Part shown: positions 50,977 to 58,128 of the stretch, one piece after another | Layout: every line of letters starts with the position of its first letter | Numbering within the stretch: the stretch's first letter is position 1 | Assembly: GCA_963925545.1 (NCBI GenBank) | Contig: CAWUSA010000006.1 | Span: 78,990 to 142,989 of the forward strand | DNA length: 64,000 nt | Source of the DNA: TMED14 sp963925545 | GTDB taxonomy: Bacteria; Bacteroidota; Bacteroidia; Flavobacteriales; Schleiferiaceae | Direction of reading: 5' to 3' | The notes under the pieces: generated by a model | What the model was told of the DNA's origin: nothing | What the model saw: only the letters and a program-made list of their open reading frames with translations | The model's database searches: none | Translations under genes and position numbers: made by a program

Positions 50977-52275
50977 CCGCAGAATAGCTGACAAATCGTA
51001 GTCGGATGCCCCAACAATCTCAACCTCCACAAAGCTGCCTGACTTTAGGTGTATATCCCCTGACTGTAGATGAATTTCATTGTCCACATCCGGGCTGTCA
51101 TGTTGGCTTCTGCATATGGTCAGCTCGCCCTCTTGTCGATCAACCAGGCAGATCATGCGCTGGCCAACCAAGGATTGGTTGCGCTCCAATGAGATGTCCC
51201 TTTGTGCATTCATGATGGCTTCCTGCCGGGTCAATTTAACCTCATGATCCACATCATCCTCCAAAGCAAAGGCATGGGTGTTTTCTTCATGGCTGTAGGT
51301 GAACACACCCAACCTCTCAAAACGCTGGGATTTCACCCAAGCTAAAAGGGTGGCAAAATCTTCCTCCGTCTCCCCAGGGTAGCCAACAATTAGCGTGCTG
51401 CGTATGGCCATATCTGGAACCGTGGCACGCATGTTTGCCAGCAATGCATTGGTTTTCTTCATGGTCGTTCCTCGACGCATGCTCTTTAGAACAGGATCAG
51501 AAATGTGCTGCAAAGGAATATCAATGTAATTGCAAACCTTGTCATTGTCGGCAATCACTGACAAGACATCCTCAGGGAACCCCGATGGGTACAGATAGTG
51601 CAATCGGATCCAGGCGATGCCCTCAACTTCTGAAAGCCTTGTGATTAATTCAGCCAGGTTTCGCTTCTTGTAAATGTCCAGTCCATAATACGTGAGATCC
51701 TGAGCAATAAGGATCAACTCAACCACCCCCTTGGCAGCCAATTTCTCTGTTTCAATAACCAAATCCTCGATAGGCTTAGATATGTGTTTGCCGCGCATCA
51801 AGGGAATGGCACAAAAAGAACAGGGGCGATCACAGCCCTCAGCAATCTTCAAATAGGCGTAATGCTGTGGCGTGGTCACCAAGCGCTCACCCACCAATTC
51901 TTTTTGGTAGTCTGCACCCAAAGCCTTGAGCAATAGCGGCAAATCCCGGGTACCAAAGTAGCGATCGACATCGGGTATTTCCACTTCAAGGTCAGACATA
52001 TACCTTTCTGAAAGGCAGCCAGTTACAAACACCTTCTCAATATCTCCACGCTCCTTTGCCCTGACGGCATCAAGGATGGTGTCAATGCTTTCTTGTTTGG
52101 CATTATCAATGAAACCGCAGGTGTTAACCACCACAATTTCACCTTCCTTTTCATGAACGACCTCTTTGCCATTGGCTTGGAGTTGGCCCATCAGAACTTC
52201 CGAATCGTGCAGGTTTTTTGAACAGCCCAATGTGATCACATTGATGACTTGCTTCTTTGTTGATCGTGCGCGCAT
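50974..52275 (-). CDS. rimO: Ribosomal protein S12 methylthiotransferase RimO
   Basis: Radical SAM enzyme adding a methylthio group to Asp89 of S12. The 433 residues include the UPF0004 domain (VITLGCSKNLHDSEVLMGQL, NTCGFIDNAKQESID, VTGCLSERY with its cluster cysteines), the radical SAM motif EGCDRPCSFCAIPLMRG (CxxxCxxC) and a C-terminal TRAM domain ending SYDLSAIL-like (ASDYDLSAILR). The SKNLHDSE variant separates RimO from MiaB. It follows amn after three bases. Confidence 0.95.
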   Translation of the reverse strand: MRARSTKKQVINVITLGCSKNLHDSEVLMGQLQANGKEVVHEKEGEIVVVNTCGFIDNAKQESIDTILDAVRAKERGDIEKVFVTGCLSERYMSDLEVEIPDVDRYFGTRDLPLLLKALGADYQKELVGERLVTTPQHYAYLKIAEGCDRPCSFCAIPLMRGKHISKPIEDLVIETEKLAAKGVVELILIAQDLTYYGLDIYKKRNLAELITRLSEVEGIAWIRLHYLYPSGFPEDVLSVIADNDKVCNYIDIPLQHISDPVLKSMRRGTTMKKTNALLANMRATVPDMAIRSTLIVGYPGETEEDFATLLAWVKSQRFERLGVFTYSHEENTHAFALEDDVDHEVKLTRQEAIMNAQRDISLERNQSLVGQRMICLVDRQEGELTICRSQHDSPDVDNEIHLQSGDIHLKSGSFVEVEIVGASDYDLSAILR

Positions 52276-52278
52276 GCC

Positions 52279-53049
52279 TTAGAATTTCAAATGCCTCACG
52301 GATTGCCCCTGATTGGCTACCTCAAGCAAGGCCTCAACGCCTAAGGAGATGTGGTCATCCACAAAGTGTGCAGAGACTTTTTTGTCGCTTTGATTGGTTT
52401 TAACACCTTCAGGTACCATGGGTTGATCTGAAACCAAGAGCAATGCCCCTAAAGGGATTTGGTTGGCAAATCCCGCGGTGAACAAGGTGGCCGTTTCCAT
52501 ATCAATAGCCATCGCGCGGACATCCGTTAAATAGGTTTTGAATACCTCATCATGCTCCCATACCCTTCGGTTGGTTGTATAGACTGTGCCTGTCCAGTAA
52601 TCCATCGCTCGGTTGCGAATGATGTGTGAAACTGCACGTTGAATCATGAAGGCTGGCAAGGCTGGCACTTCTGGGGGGAAATAGGCATTGGATGTCCCTT
52701 CACCCCTGATGGCTCCAATGGGTAGAATGAAATCACCAACGACTGTTCGCTTTTTTAAACCGCCACATTTGCCCAGGAAAAGCACAGCTTTTGGCGCAAT
52801 GGCTGAAAGCAAATCTGAAATTGTCGCTGCATTAGGGCTCCCCATCCCAAAATTGATGATGGTGATGCCTTCTGCTGTTGCGCAGGACATGGGATGATCC
52901 TCGCCAACGATGGGAACACCGTAAGTCTCAGCAAATCGGTTGACATAATCGCTGAAATTGGTCAACAGAATGTAGCTTTCAAAATCCTCCAAGTCCATGC
53001 CTGTGTAGCGTGGAAGCCAGTTTTTAGTGATCTCTTCTTTGTTGTTCAT
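52279..53049 (-). CDS. amn: AMP nucleosidase (Bacteroidota type)
   Basis: Nucleoside-phosphorylase-fold enzyme of 256 residues, shorter than the E. coli Amn because the N-terminal extension is missing. Motifs include IVGEDHPMSCATAEGITIIN, FGMGSPNAATISDLL, VLFLGKCGGLKKRTVVGDFI, MAIDMETATLFTAG and LLLVSDQPMVPEGVKT. It hydrolyses AMP to adenine and ribose-5-phosphate. It lies between ftsY and rimO with gaps of four and three bases, so all three are probably cotranscribed. Confidence 0.9.
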   Translation of the reverse strand: MNNKEEITKNWLPRYTGMDLEDFESYILLTNFSDYVNRFAETYGVPIVGEDHPMSCATAEGITIINFGMGSPNAATISDLLSAIAPKAVLFLGKCGGLKKRTVVGDFILPIGAIRGEGTSNAYFPPEVPALPAFMIQRAVSHIIRNRAMDYWTGTVYTTNRRVWEHDEVFKTYLTDVRAMAIDMETATLFTAGFANQIPLGALLLVSDQPMVPEGVKTNQSDKKVSAHFVDDHISLGVEALLEVANQGQSVRHLKF

Positions 53050-53053
53050 CTTT

Positions 53054-53971
53054 TCAATCGTTTGCGTTCAATAATTCTTCAATGTAAGCCTTTGCGTCAA
53101 AAGATTGCAAATCTTCAGCTGCCTCACCCACGCCAATGAAACGCACTGGTATGTGGAGTTTGCTTGCAATGGCTAATGCCACACCGCCTCGCGCTGTTCC
53201 GTCCATTTTTGTAAGGATCAAGCCATCCACACTTGTCACCTTTGAAAATTCCACGGCCTGGTTCACGGCATTCTGTCCTGTGGATGCATCGAGAACCAAC
53301 AGCACCTCATGGGGTGCGTCTGGCAGCACTTTTGCCATGACGCGTTTGATTTTCGCTAACTCATTCATCAGGTTGACCTTGTTGTGTAGTCGGCCTGCTG
53401 TGTCAACAAACACACGATCAATGCCCTCATTGACGGCTGATTCAACAGCAGCAAATGCCACTGCAGCAGGATCAGTGTGCATGCCTTTTTCAATAAAGCT
53501 TGCACCACTTCTTTCAGCCCAGATTCTTAGCTGATCAACTGCCGCTGCACGAAAGGTGTCTGCAGCACCCAGCAGGACTGATTGCCCTTGTTGCTTATAA
53601 AAGTTTGCCAATTTGCCAATTGTTGTGGTTTTCCCAACCCCATTGACGCCAACAACCAAGGTTACGTGTGGCCTACTGCCCTTGAATGCCTCAACAGGTG
53701 CTTTCACACTGCCCCAGGCTTCCAGCTGGATGAGCAATGCCTCTCGTATCAAGGTTTGCAATTCTTTCGCACCGAGGTATTGCTTCTCAGCAACTCGTGC
53801 TTCAATGACTTCAATCAGCTCAACGGCTGTGTCAACACCCACATCCGAAGCGATCAATGCCTCCTCAATGCGATCAAGGACATCGTCGTCGATGCGGCTG
53901 CGTCCAGCCACAGCACGTGACAATTTCCCAAGCAGGGAATCTCTCGTTTTTGTTAATCCAAACAAAGCCAT
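53054..53971 (-). CDS. ftsY: Signal recognition particle receptor FtsY
   Basis: SRP GTPase of 305 residues that delivers ribosome-nascent-chain complexes to the membrane. It has the N domain (LFGLTKTRDSLLGKLSRAVAG) without a long acidic A domain, then the G domain: GVNGVGKTTTIGKLANFY, DTFRAAAVDQLRIWA, FVDTAGRLHNKVNLMNEL, LTKMDGTARGG and PVRFIGVGEAAEDLQ. The promoter is unclear; a TAACTTGA lies four bases before the ATG. It is separated from the ribosomal genes by a terminator. Confidence 0.97.
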   Translation of the reverse strand: MALFGLTKTRDSLLGKLSRAVAGRSRIDDDVLDRIEEALIASDVGVDTAVELIEVIEARVAEKQYLGAKELQTLIREALLIQLEAWGSVKAPVEAFKGSRPHVTLVVGVNGVGKTTTIGKLANFYKQQGQSVLLGAADTFRAAAVDQLRIWAERSGASFIEKGMHTDPAAVAFAAVESAVNEGIDRVFVDTAGRLHNKVNLMNELAKIKRVMAKVLPDAPHEVLLVLDASTGQNAVNQAVEFSKVTSVDGLILTKMDGTARGGVALAIASKLHIPVRFIGVGEAAEDLQSFDAKAYIEELLNAND

Positions 53972-53982
53972 TGTCTCAAGTT

Positions 53983-54013
53983 AAAAAAAAGCCGCTCATT
54001 TGAGCGGCTTTTC
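53983..54013 (-). terminator. Terminator after the rpmB-rpmG-DUF4295 operon
   Basis: Perfect stem AAAAGCCGCTCA/TGAGCGGCTTTT with a T8 tail on the minus strand, 22 bases after the DUF4295 stop and just before ftsY. Confidence 0.85.
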
Positions 54014-54034
54014 AATGATTTATTCAATTCCAAC

Positions 54035-54184
54035 TCAGGAATTGAAGAATTCTTTCACGTTGTCCTTAGGCATGATGCGTTGCTCATAGCCATAACCACC
54101 TTTGGCGGTTTTAACAATCTTGACCGCTTTGGTGTAAAGCGTGGCGCCTTCTTTCTTTAATGTTGCTACTACTTTCTTAGCCAT
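54035..54184 (-). CDS. DUF4295 protein (small Bacteroidota ribosome-associated candidate)
   Basis: A 49-residue basic protein starting MAKKVVATLKKEGATLYTKA and ending PKDNVKEFFNS. It matches DUF4295, a family that in Bacteroidota is encoded right after rpmB and rpmG. Its size, charge and operon strongly suggest a ribosome-bound small protein, but this is inference. The ATG lies three bases after the rpmG stop. The operon terminator follows. Confidence 0.9.
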   Translation of the reverse strand: MAKKVVATLKKEGATLYTKAVKIVKTAKGGYGYEQRIMPKDNVKEFFNS

Positions 54185-54187
54185 GGC

Positions 54188-54370
54188 TTATTTAATTTCT
54201 TTGTGCATCGTCATCTTCTTCAAGATGGGGTTGTACTTTTTAATTTCCATACGATCAGGTGTATTCTTTTTATTCTTCGTTGTGATGTAACGTGACGTAC
54301 CTGGCTTGCCACTGTCCTTGTGCTCTGTGCACTCAAGGATTACTTGAACTCGGTTTCCTTTCTTAGCCAT
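54188..54370 (-). CDS. rpmG: 50S ribosomal protein L33
   Basis: A 60-residue L33: MAKKGNRVQVILECTEHKDS, then YITTKNKKNTPDRMEIKKYN and the end MTMHKEIK. The four zinc-ligand cysteines of zinc-binding L33 forms are absent (only one Cys), so this is a zinc-independent version. It lies seven bases after rpmB. Confidence 0.96.
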   Translation of the reverse strand: MAKKGNRVQVILECTEHKDSGKPGTSRYITTKNKKNTPDRMEIKKYNPILKKMTMHKEIK

Positions 54371-54377
54371 GATTCAA

Positions 54378-54620
54378 TTATTGAGCGATTTTGATGCCGT
54401 TTGCGCGGGCCTCAGACAACACAACCTCGATACCTTTCTTGTCAATGGTTTTCAAGGTTGAAGCAGAAACACGCAAGGTGATCCACTTCTCTTCTGAAGG
54501 CACATAAAAGCGCTTTCGCATCAAGTTCACATTGAACTTTCGCTTATTTTTCTTGTTTGAAAAGGAGACGTTGTTTCCAACCATGGCCTTCTTTCCACTG
54601 ATTTCACATACTCGCGACAT
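54378..54620 (-). CDS. rpmB: 50S ribosomal protein L28
   Basis: An 80-residue L28: MSRVCEISGKKAMVGNNVSF, NKRKFNVNLMRKRFYVPSEE and TLRVSASTLKTIDKKGIEVV. It has one N-terminal Cys and no CxxC pair, so it is probably zinc-free like the L33. It is first in the operon with rpmG and DUF4295 and is driven by the strong promoter at 54659-54690. Confidence 0.96.
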   Translation of the reverse strand: MSRVCEISGKKAMVGNNVSFSNKKNKRKFNVNLMRKRFYVPSEEKWITLRVSASTLKTIDKKGIEVVLSEARANGIKIAQ

Positions 54621-54658
54621 GCTGCGGGGGGTTTTATTTGTCCTCTTTTAGAGGTGTG

Positions 54659-54690
54659 CAAAGATAGGGCAAAGTGCACATGCTGCAAAA
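54659..54690 (-). promoter_or_regulatory. Promoter of the rpmB operon (-33 TTTTG, -7 TATCTTTG)
   Basis: On the minus strand TTTTG (54690-54686) is followed after 19 bases by the exact -7 box TATCTTTG (54666-54659). It is the best two-element match in the window. The leader to the ATG is about 38 bases and contains a small CTCT/AGAG hairpin. Confidence 0.65.
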
Positions 54691-54703
54691 GGTCTGGCCG
54701 AGT

Positions 54704-55951
54704 TTATTTCTCATCCATTAAAGCCCAACGCAACTCATGAAGCAATGCATTGACTGAACGCTCAACAATTGCCTGACGATGGGAGCCAAATGCCATTTGC
54801 TTTGACCAATGAAATCCGGGGCCTTCGATGGCCAACCATACTGTTCCAACTGGCTTATTATCAGTGCCCCCGCCAGGACCAGCTATGCCGCTGCTGGCAA
54901 GCCCCCAGTCAGTACCTAGGCGTTTACGAACACCCTTTGCCATCTGCACAACCACTTGGCGACTTACCGCGCCATGCATCATGATATCCGCTTGATTCAC
55001 ACCCAAAGTTTTCACCTTGACAGCGTTGGCGTACGAGACAATGGCACCATGAAAGTAGGTAGAAGAGCCTGGTATGGCAGTGATGGCTGATGACACTGCA
55101 CCTCCTGTGCAGCTCTCTGCCACAGACAGAGTCTGCCCCTTAGCTTGAAGCAATGTGCCAACCACAGCAGCCAGTGGGCTTTCGTCTTCAGAAAACAACC
55201 AATGACCCAATGCCACACGAATAACTGCTGCATACTGTTCCATTTCCTCAAGACAAACTGCCTTCTCATTGAGGTCTGACTGACACCTCAACTGCAATCT
55301 AACCAAGCCCTTGGCGGGCAAATAGGCCAAACTGAATGACTCTGACAAGGATGACTCAAGGTCTTTAAGGCGCATCGCAAGGTCAGATTCTGGCAATCCA
55401 TGAACCCAGAAATGCCGCCGATCAAGCCATTGGTTCACTGATTGCGCGATGAGGGGCAAAACATGGTCATGCATCAAACGCTTCATCTCAAATGGCACAC
55501 CAGGTAAATTCACCATGAACTTGCCTTGGTGCTGCCATAGCATGCCTGGCGCTGTGCCTACAGGGTTGTGAAGCACTGTGGCTTTGCTCGGGAAATTGGC
55601 TTGCTCCAGATTCATGTCATTGGCCTTGCGACCTAAGCTTGCAAACAAGGCCTGTATGTGCTCCATGATAGCTTGCTGATGCACAAGGACATCTTTCATG
55701 TAGTCCACCATCACAGTTTTGGTGATGTCATCATTGGTTGGCCCTAAGCCACCAGTGATGATAACCCAATCAGCATCCATTTGAACCTGATCCAAGGCAG
55801 TGATCAAGGCATCGCTTCGATCTGCAATAGCTGTGGCCCGAATCACAGAGGCACCAATGGCCCCCAGAGACTCCCCCAACCAAGCCGTGTGTGTGTTCAC
55901 TGTTTGCCCAGATAAGAGCTCATCGCCGACATGAATCAATTCAACCTTCAT
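54704..55951 (-). CDS. cinA: CinA-family protein (nicotinamide-nucleotide amidase-related)
   Basis: A 415-residue protein with an N-terminal MoCF/COG1058 domain (VELIHVGDELLSGQTVNTHT, WVIITGGLGPTNDDITKTVM, NLPGVPFEMKRLM) and a C-terminal CinA amidase domain (LSVAESCTGGAVSSAITAIP, SSGIAGPGGGTDNKPVGTVW). It recycles the pyridine-nucleotide by-product NMN; older names link it to competence. Only the first domain's ADP-ribose pyrophosphatase role is uncertain. It is transcribed from a box four bases before the ATG, probably leaderless. Confidence 0.94.
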   Translation of the reverse strand: MKVELIHVGDELLSGQTVNTHTAWLGESLGAIGASVIRATAIADRSDALITALDQVQMDADWVIITGGLGPTNDDITKTVMVDYMKDVLVHQQAIMEHIQALFASLGRKANDMNLEQANFPSKATVLHNPVGTAPGMLWQHQGKFMVNLPGVPFEMKRLMHDHVLPLIAQSVNQWLDRRHFWVHGLPESDLAMRLKDLESSLSESFSLAYLPAKGLVRLQLRCQSDLNEKAVCLEEMEQYAAVIRVALGHWLFSEDESPLAAVVGTLLQAKGQTLSVAESCTGGAVSSAITAIPGSSTYFHGAIVSYANAVKVKTLGVNQADIMMHGAVSRQVVVQMAKGVRKRLGTDWGLASSGIAGPGGGTDNKPVGTVWLAIEGPGFHWSKQMAFGSHRQAIVERSVNALLHELRWALMDEK

Positions 55952-55955
55952 GGTG

Positions 55956-55963
55956 CAAAGTTA
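55956..55963 (-). promoter_or_regulatory. -7 box TAACTTTG of cinA
   Basis: Exact TAnnTTTG on the minus strand, followed by CACC and the ATG. It lies six bases from the possible cdd box (TACCTTCC, 55970-55977), in a 30-base divergent intergenic region. Confidence 0.5.
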
Positions 55964-55981
55964 TTATTATACCTTCCCCTT

Positions 55982-56452
55982 ATGCAATGGAACATTCCTA
56001 TCAGTAAACACCTGCAACACGGTGAACTCAATCTAGAAGATAAAGCACTGGTAGACAGAGCTATTGCTGATCTTCCTAATGCTTACGCTCCCTACAGCAA
56101 CTTCAGGGTGTCAGCAGCTATTCGCCTGGATAATGGCAGTATCCTTTCAGGCTGTAACCAAGAAAACAGCTCCTTTCCTGTAGGTATCTGCGCAGAACGC
56201 GTAGTGCTCTCCGCAGTGCATGCCAGCCATCCTGGCTCCAAGGTTTTGTCTATGGCCATTGTTTGCAATGATGGCAGAGAAGGCCCCCTCGAACCCACCG
56301 CGCCTTGTGGCATGTGTCGCCAAGCCTTGAGTGATCAGGTTAGCCGGCAGTCAACTGGCATGCGTTTGATTTTATCCACCATCAATGGGCCGACATGGGT
56401 CCTTGATGAAGCCTCTGACCTGCTGCCCTTTCGCTTTGATTTCAAGCAATGA
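55982..56452 (+). CDS. cdd: Cytidine deaminase
   Basis: Zinc enzyme deaminating cytidine and deoxycytidine to uridines, 156 residues from the ATG at 55982. Visible motifs are AYAPYSNFRVSAAIRLDNG, GCNQENSSFPVGICAERVVL (Cys-Ala-Glu) and APCGMCRQALSD (the PCxxC zinc pair). An in-frame ATG at 55931 would lie inside divergent cinA and is rejected. A weak box TACCTTCC is four bases upstream. Confidence 0.93.
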   Translation: MQWNIPISKHLQHGELNLEDKALVDRAIADLPNAYAPYSNFRVSAAIRLDNGSILSGCNQENSSFPVGICAERVVLSAVHASHPGSKVLSMAIVCNDGREGPLEPTAPCGMCRQALSDQVSRQSTGMRLILSTINGPTWVLDEASDLLPFRFDFKQ

Positions 56453-56488
56453 CCACGGCATGTCGGTGAGTTGATGTAACTTATCTGC

Positions 56489-57160
56489 ATGCTAGAAGTG
56501 TGTATATTCTCCCTTGAGGACGCATTCACCGCAGCCCATGCCGGCGCGCAACGCCTTGAAATATGCAGCAATGTGTCGGCGGGTGGTTTGACTCCACCTA
56601 CAGAATGGGTGTTTGTTCTCAAACAAACATTGACCATCCCTTTGGTGGCCATGGCCAGGCATCGTGGCGGATCCTTTGTGTACACAGATGAAGACTGGGT
56701 TTTAACCACCAAAAATGCAGAAAATCTCCGCATGCACGGCGCTGACGCCATTGTTTTTGGTGGTCTTAAAGCAGATGGCACCCTGAATTTTGACCAATGC
56801 AAGAAACTCAATGACAACTTAGGTATTCCCACGGTATTGCATCGGGCCTTTGATGCCACGCCATCCCCAAAAGATACCCTAGAGGCAGCCATCGAAGCGG
56901 GATTCAGCCGCATCCTGACTGGTATCGGTAGTCATTCCATGGATCAATTGCAGGCCCTGCAAAAACAAGCCGATGGCCGCATCCAGTTGATACCTGCTGG
57001 TGGCATCAGACAGGGCAATGCACAGCGCTACCTATCAATTGGGCTTGAGCAACTCCACTCATCTGCCATCACGCAAAAAGGTCATGGTGTTAACGCCAAA
57101 GAAGTGCATGCACTGATCGCTTGCATGGCAAACAATCAACACCTTCAGCTCAGCAAATAG
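56489..57160 (+). CDS. cutC: Copper homeostasis protein CutC
   Basis: A 223-residue TIM-barrel CutC: LEVCIFSLEDAFTAAHAGAQ, RLEICSNVSAGGLTPP, VFGGLKADGTLNFDQCKKL, VLHRAFDATPSPKDTLEAAI, ILTGIGSHSM and PAGGIRQGN. The link of CutC to copper is weak in bacteria and its true role may be metabolic. The last 16 bases overlap the end of the convergent glycosylasparaginase gene. Confidence 0.93.
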   Translation: MLEVCIFSLEDAFTAAHAGAQRLEICSNVSAGGLTPPTEWVFVLKQTLTIPLVAMARHRGGSFVYTDEDWVLTTKNAENLRMHGADAIVFGGLKADGTLNFDQCKKLNDNLGIPTVLHRAFDATPSPKDTLEAAIEAGFSRILTGIGSHSMDQLQALQKQADGRIQLIPAGGIRQGNAQRYLSIGLEQLHSSAITQKGHGVNAKEVHALIACMANNQHLQLSK

Positions 57161-58128
57161 GGGGCGTCAATAAGGGTGGATCCATTCGATGAATGGACAG
57201 CGTACTGAAAGCCTTTTTGAAGGGAGTAGCCGCCAACGCGACCTTGCACATCCATGGCAATAAAGCCTATCTGTGTGTGCTTCAAGTCAGCACCTCGCTT
57301 CACAAACAGCTGATGGATTTTTTTCACCGCCTTTTCACAAGCGACCTGCGGACTGTGTCCACGTTCCATTTCAGAAACCACCCGGTAGGATCCGACCACC
57401 CGAATCACCTCTTCCCCATGCCCTGTGGCTGTAGCAGCTCCCACGTCACCATCCACATAGAGGCCTGCACCAATGATGGGACTATCCCCCACCCTGCCAC
57501 GCATCTTGTAGGCCATACCGCTTGTTGTGCACATACCAGCTAAATGCCCGTTGGCATCCATGGAGAGTTGCCCAATGGTGTCATGGTTTTCAACATTTAC
57601 TATCGGTTGGTATTGATTTTCCGCCTTCCAGCTTTCCCAGTCTTTGATGGATGCTTCAACCAATAGGTTTTCCAAGGGGAAACCCATCTCAATGGCAAAG
57701 GCACGCGCACCCTCTCCCACCAGCATCACATGAGGTGTTTGCTCCATCACAGCTCGCGCCAATGAACTGACGTGCACAATGTCTTCAACAGCTGCCACAG
57801 AGCCAATATTCCCCATATGATCCATGCAGCAAGCATCCAAGGTCACCACACCATCTCGGTCTGGCCGACCACCCATGCCGACAGATCGCTCGTTGGGGTC
57901 GGCTTCGCACAGCTTCACGGCAGCCTCCGTAGCGTCAAGGGCTGATGCCCCCTGTTCCATCATGGCGATGGCCTTTGCAGTGGTCTTCTCACCAAAACGC
58001 CATGTAGCAATGGAGATGGGTTTGTTAACCTGTCTTGGGTCTTGTGTCAGCAGGCTGCCTTCTGCCTGGAGTACGGGGAGGCTGGCTGCGCCTGCTCCCA
58101 TGAGTTTAAGAAAATCAATGCGCTTCAT
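57145..58128 (-). CDS. N4-(beta-N-acetylglucosaminyl)-L-asparaginase (Ntn hydrolase)
   Basis: Glycosylasparaginase-type Ntn hydrolase of 327 residues that would split GlcNAc-Asn from N-glycopeptides. The precursor is expected to autocleave before the Thr of NHDTIGQLSMD, giving the N-terminal nucleophile. Other signatures are GMGGRPDRDGVVTLDACCMD, MRGRVGDSPIIGAGLYVDGD and TGHGEEVIRVVGSYRV. The N-terminal MKRIDFLKLMGAGAASLP resembles a Tat-like signal without twin arginines. It follows the GH20 gene with a 14-base overlap; together they suit degradation of GlcNAc-bearing glycans. A longer open frame to 58446 lies in GH20. Confidence 0.88.
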   Translation of the reverse strand: MKRIDFLKLMGAGAASLPVLQAEGSLLTQDPRQVNKPISIATWRFGEKTTAKAIAMMEQGASALDATEAAVKLCEADPNERSVGMGGRPDRDGVVTLDACCMDHMGNIGSVAAVEDIVHVSSLARAVMEQTPHVMLVGEGARAFAIEMGFPLENLLVEASIKDWESWKAENQYQPIVNVENHDTIGQLSMDANGHLAGMCTTSGMAYKMRGRVGDSPIIGAGLYVDGDVGAATATGHGEEVIRVVGSYRVVSEMERGHSPQVACEKAVKKIHQLFVKRGADLKHTQIGFIAMDVQGRVGGYSLQKGFQYAVHSSNGSTLIDAPYLLS

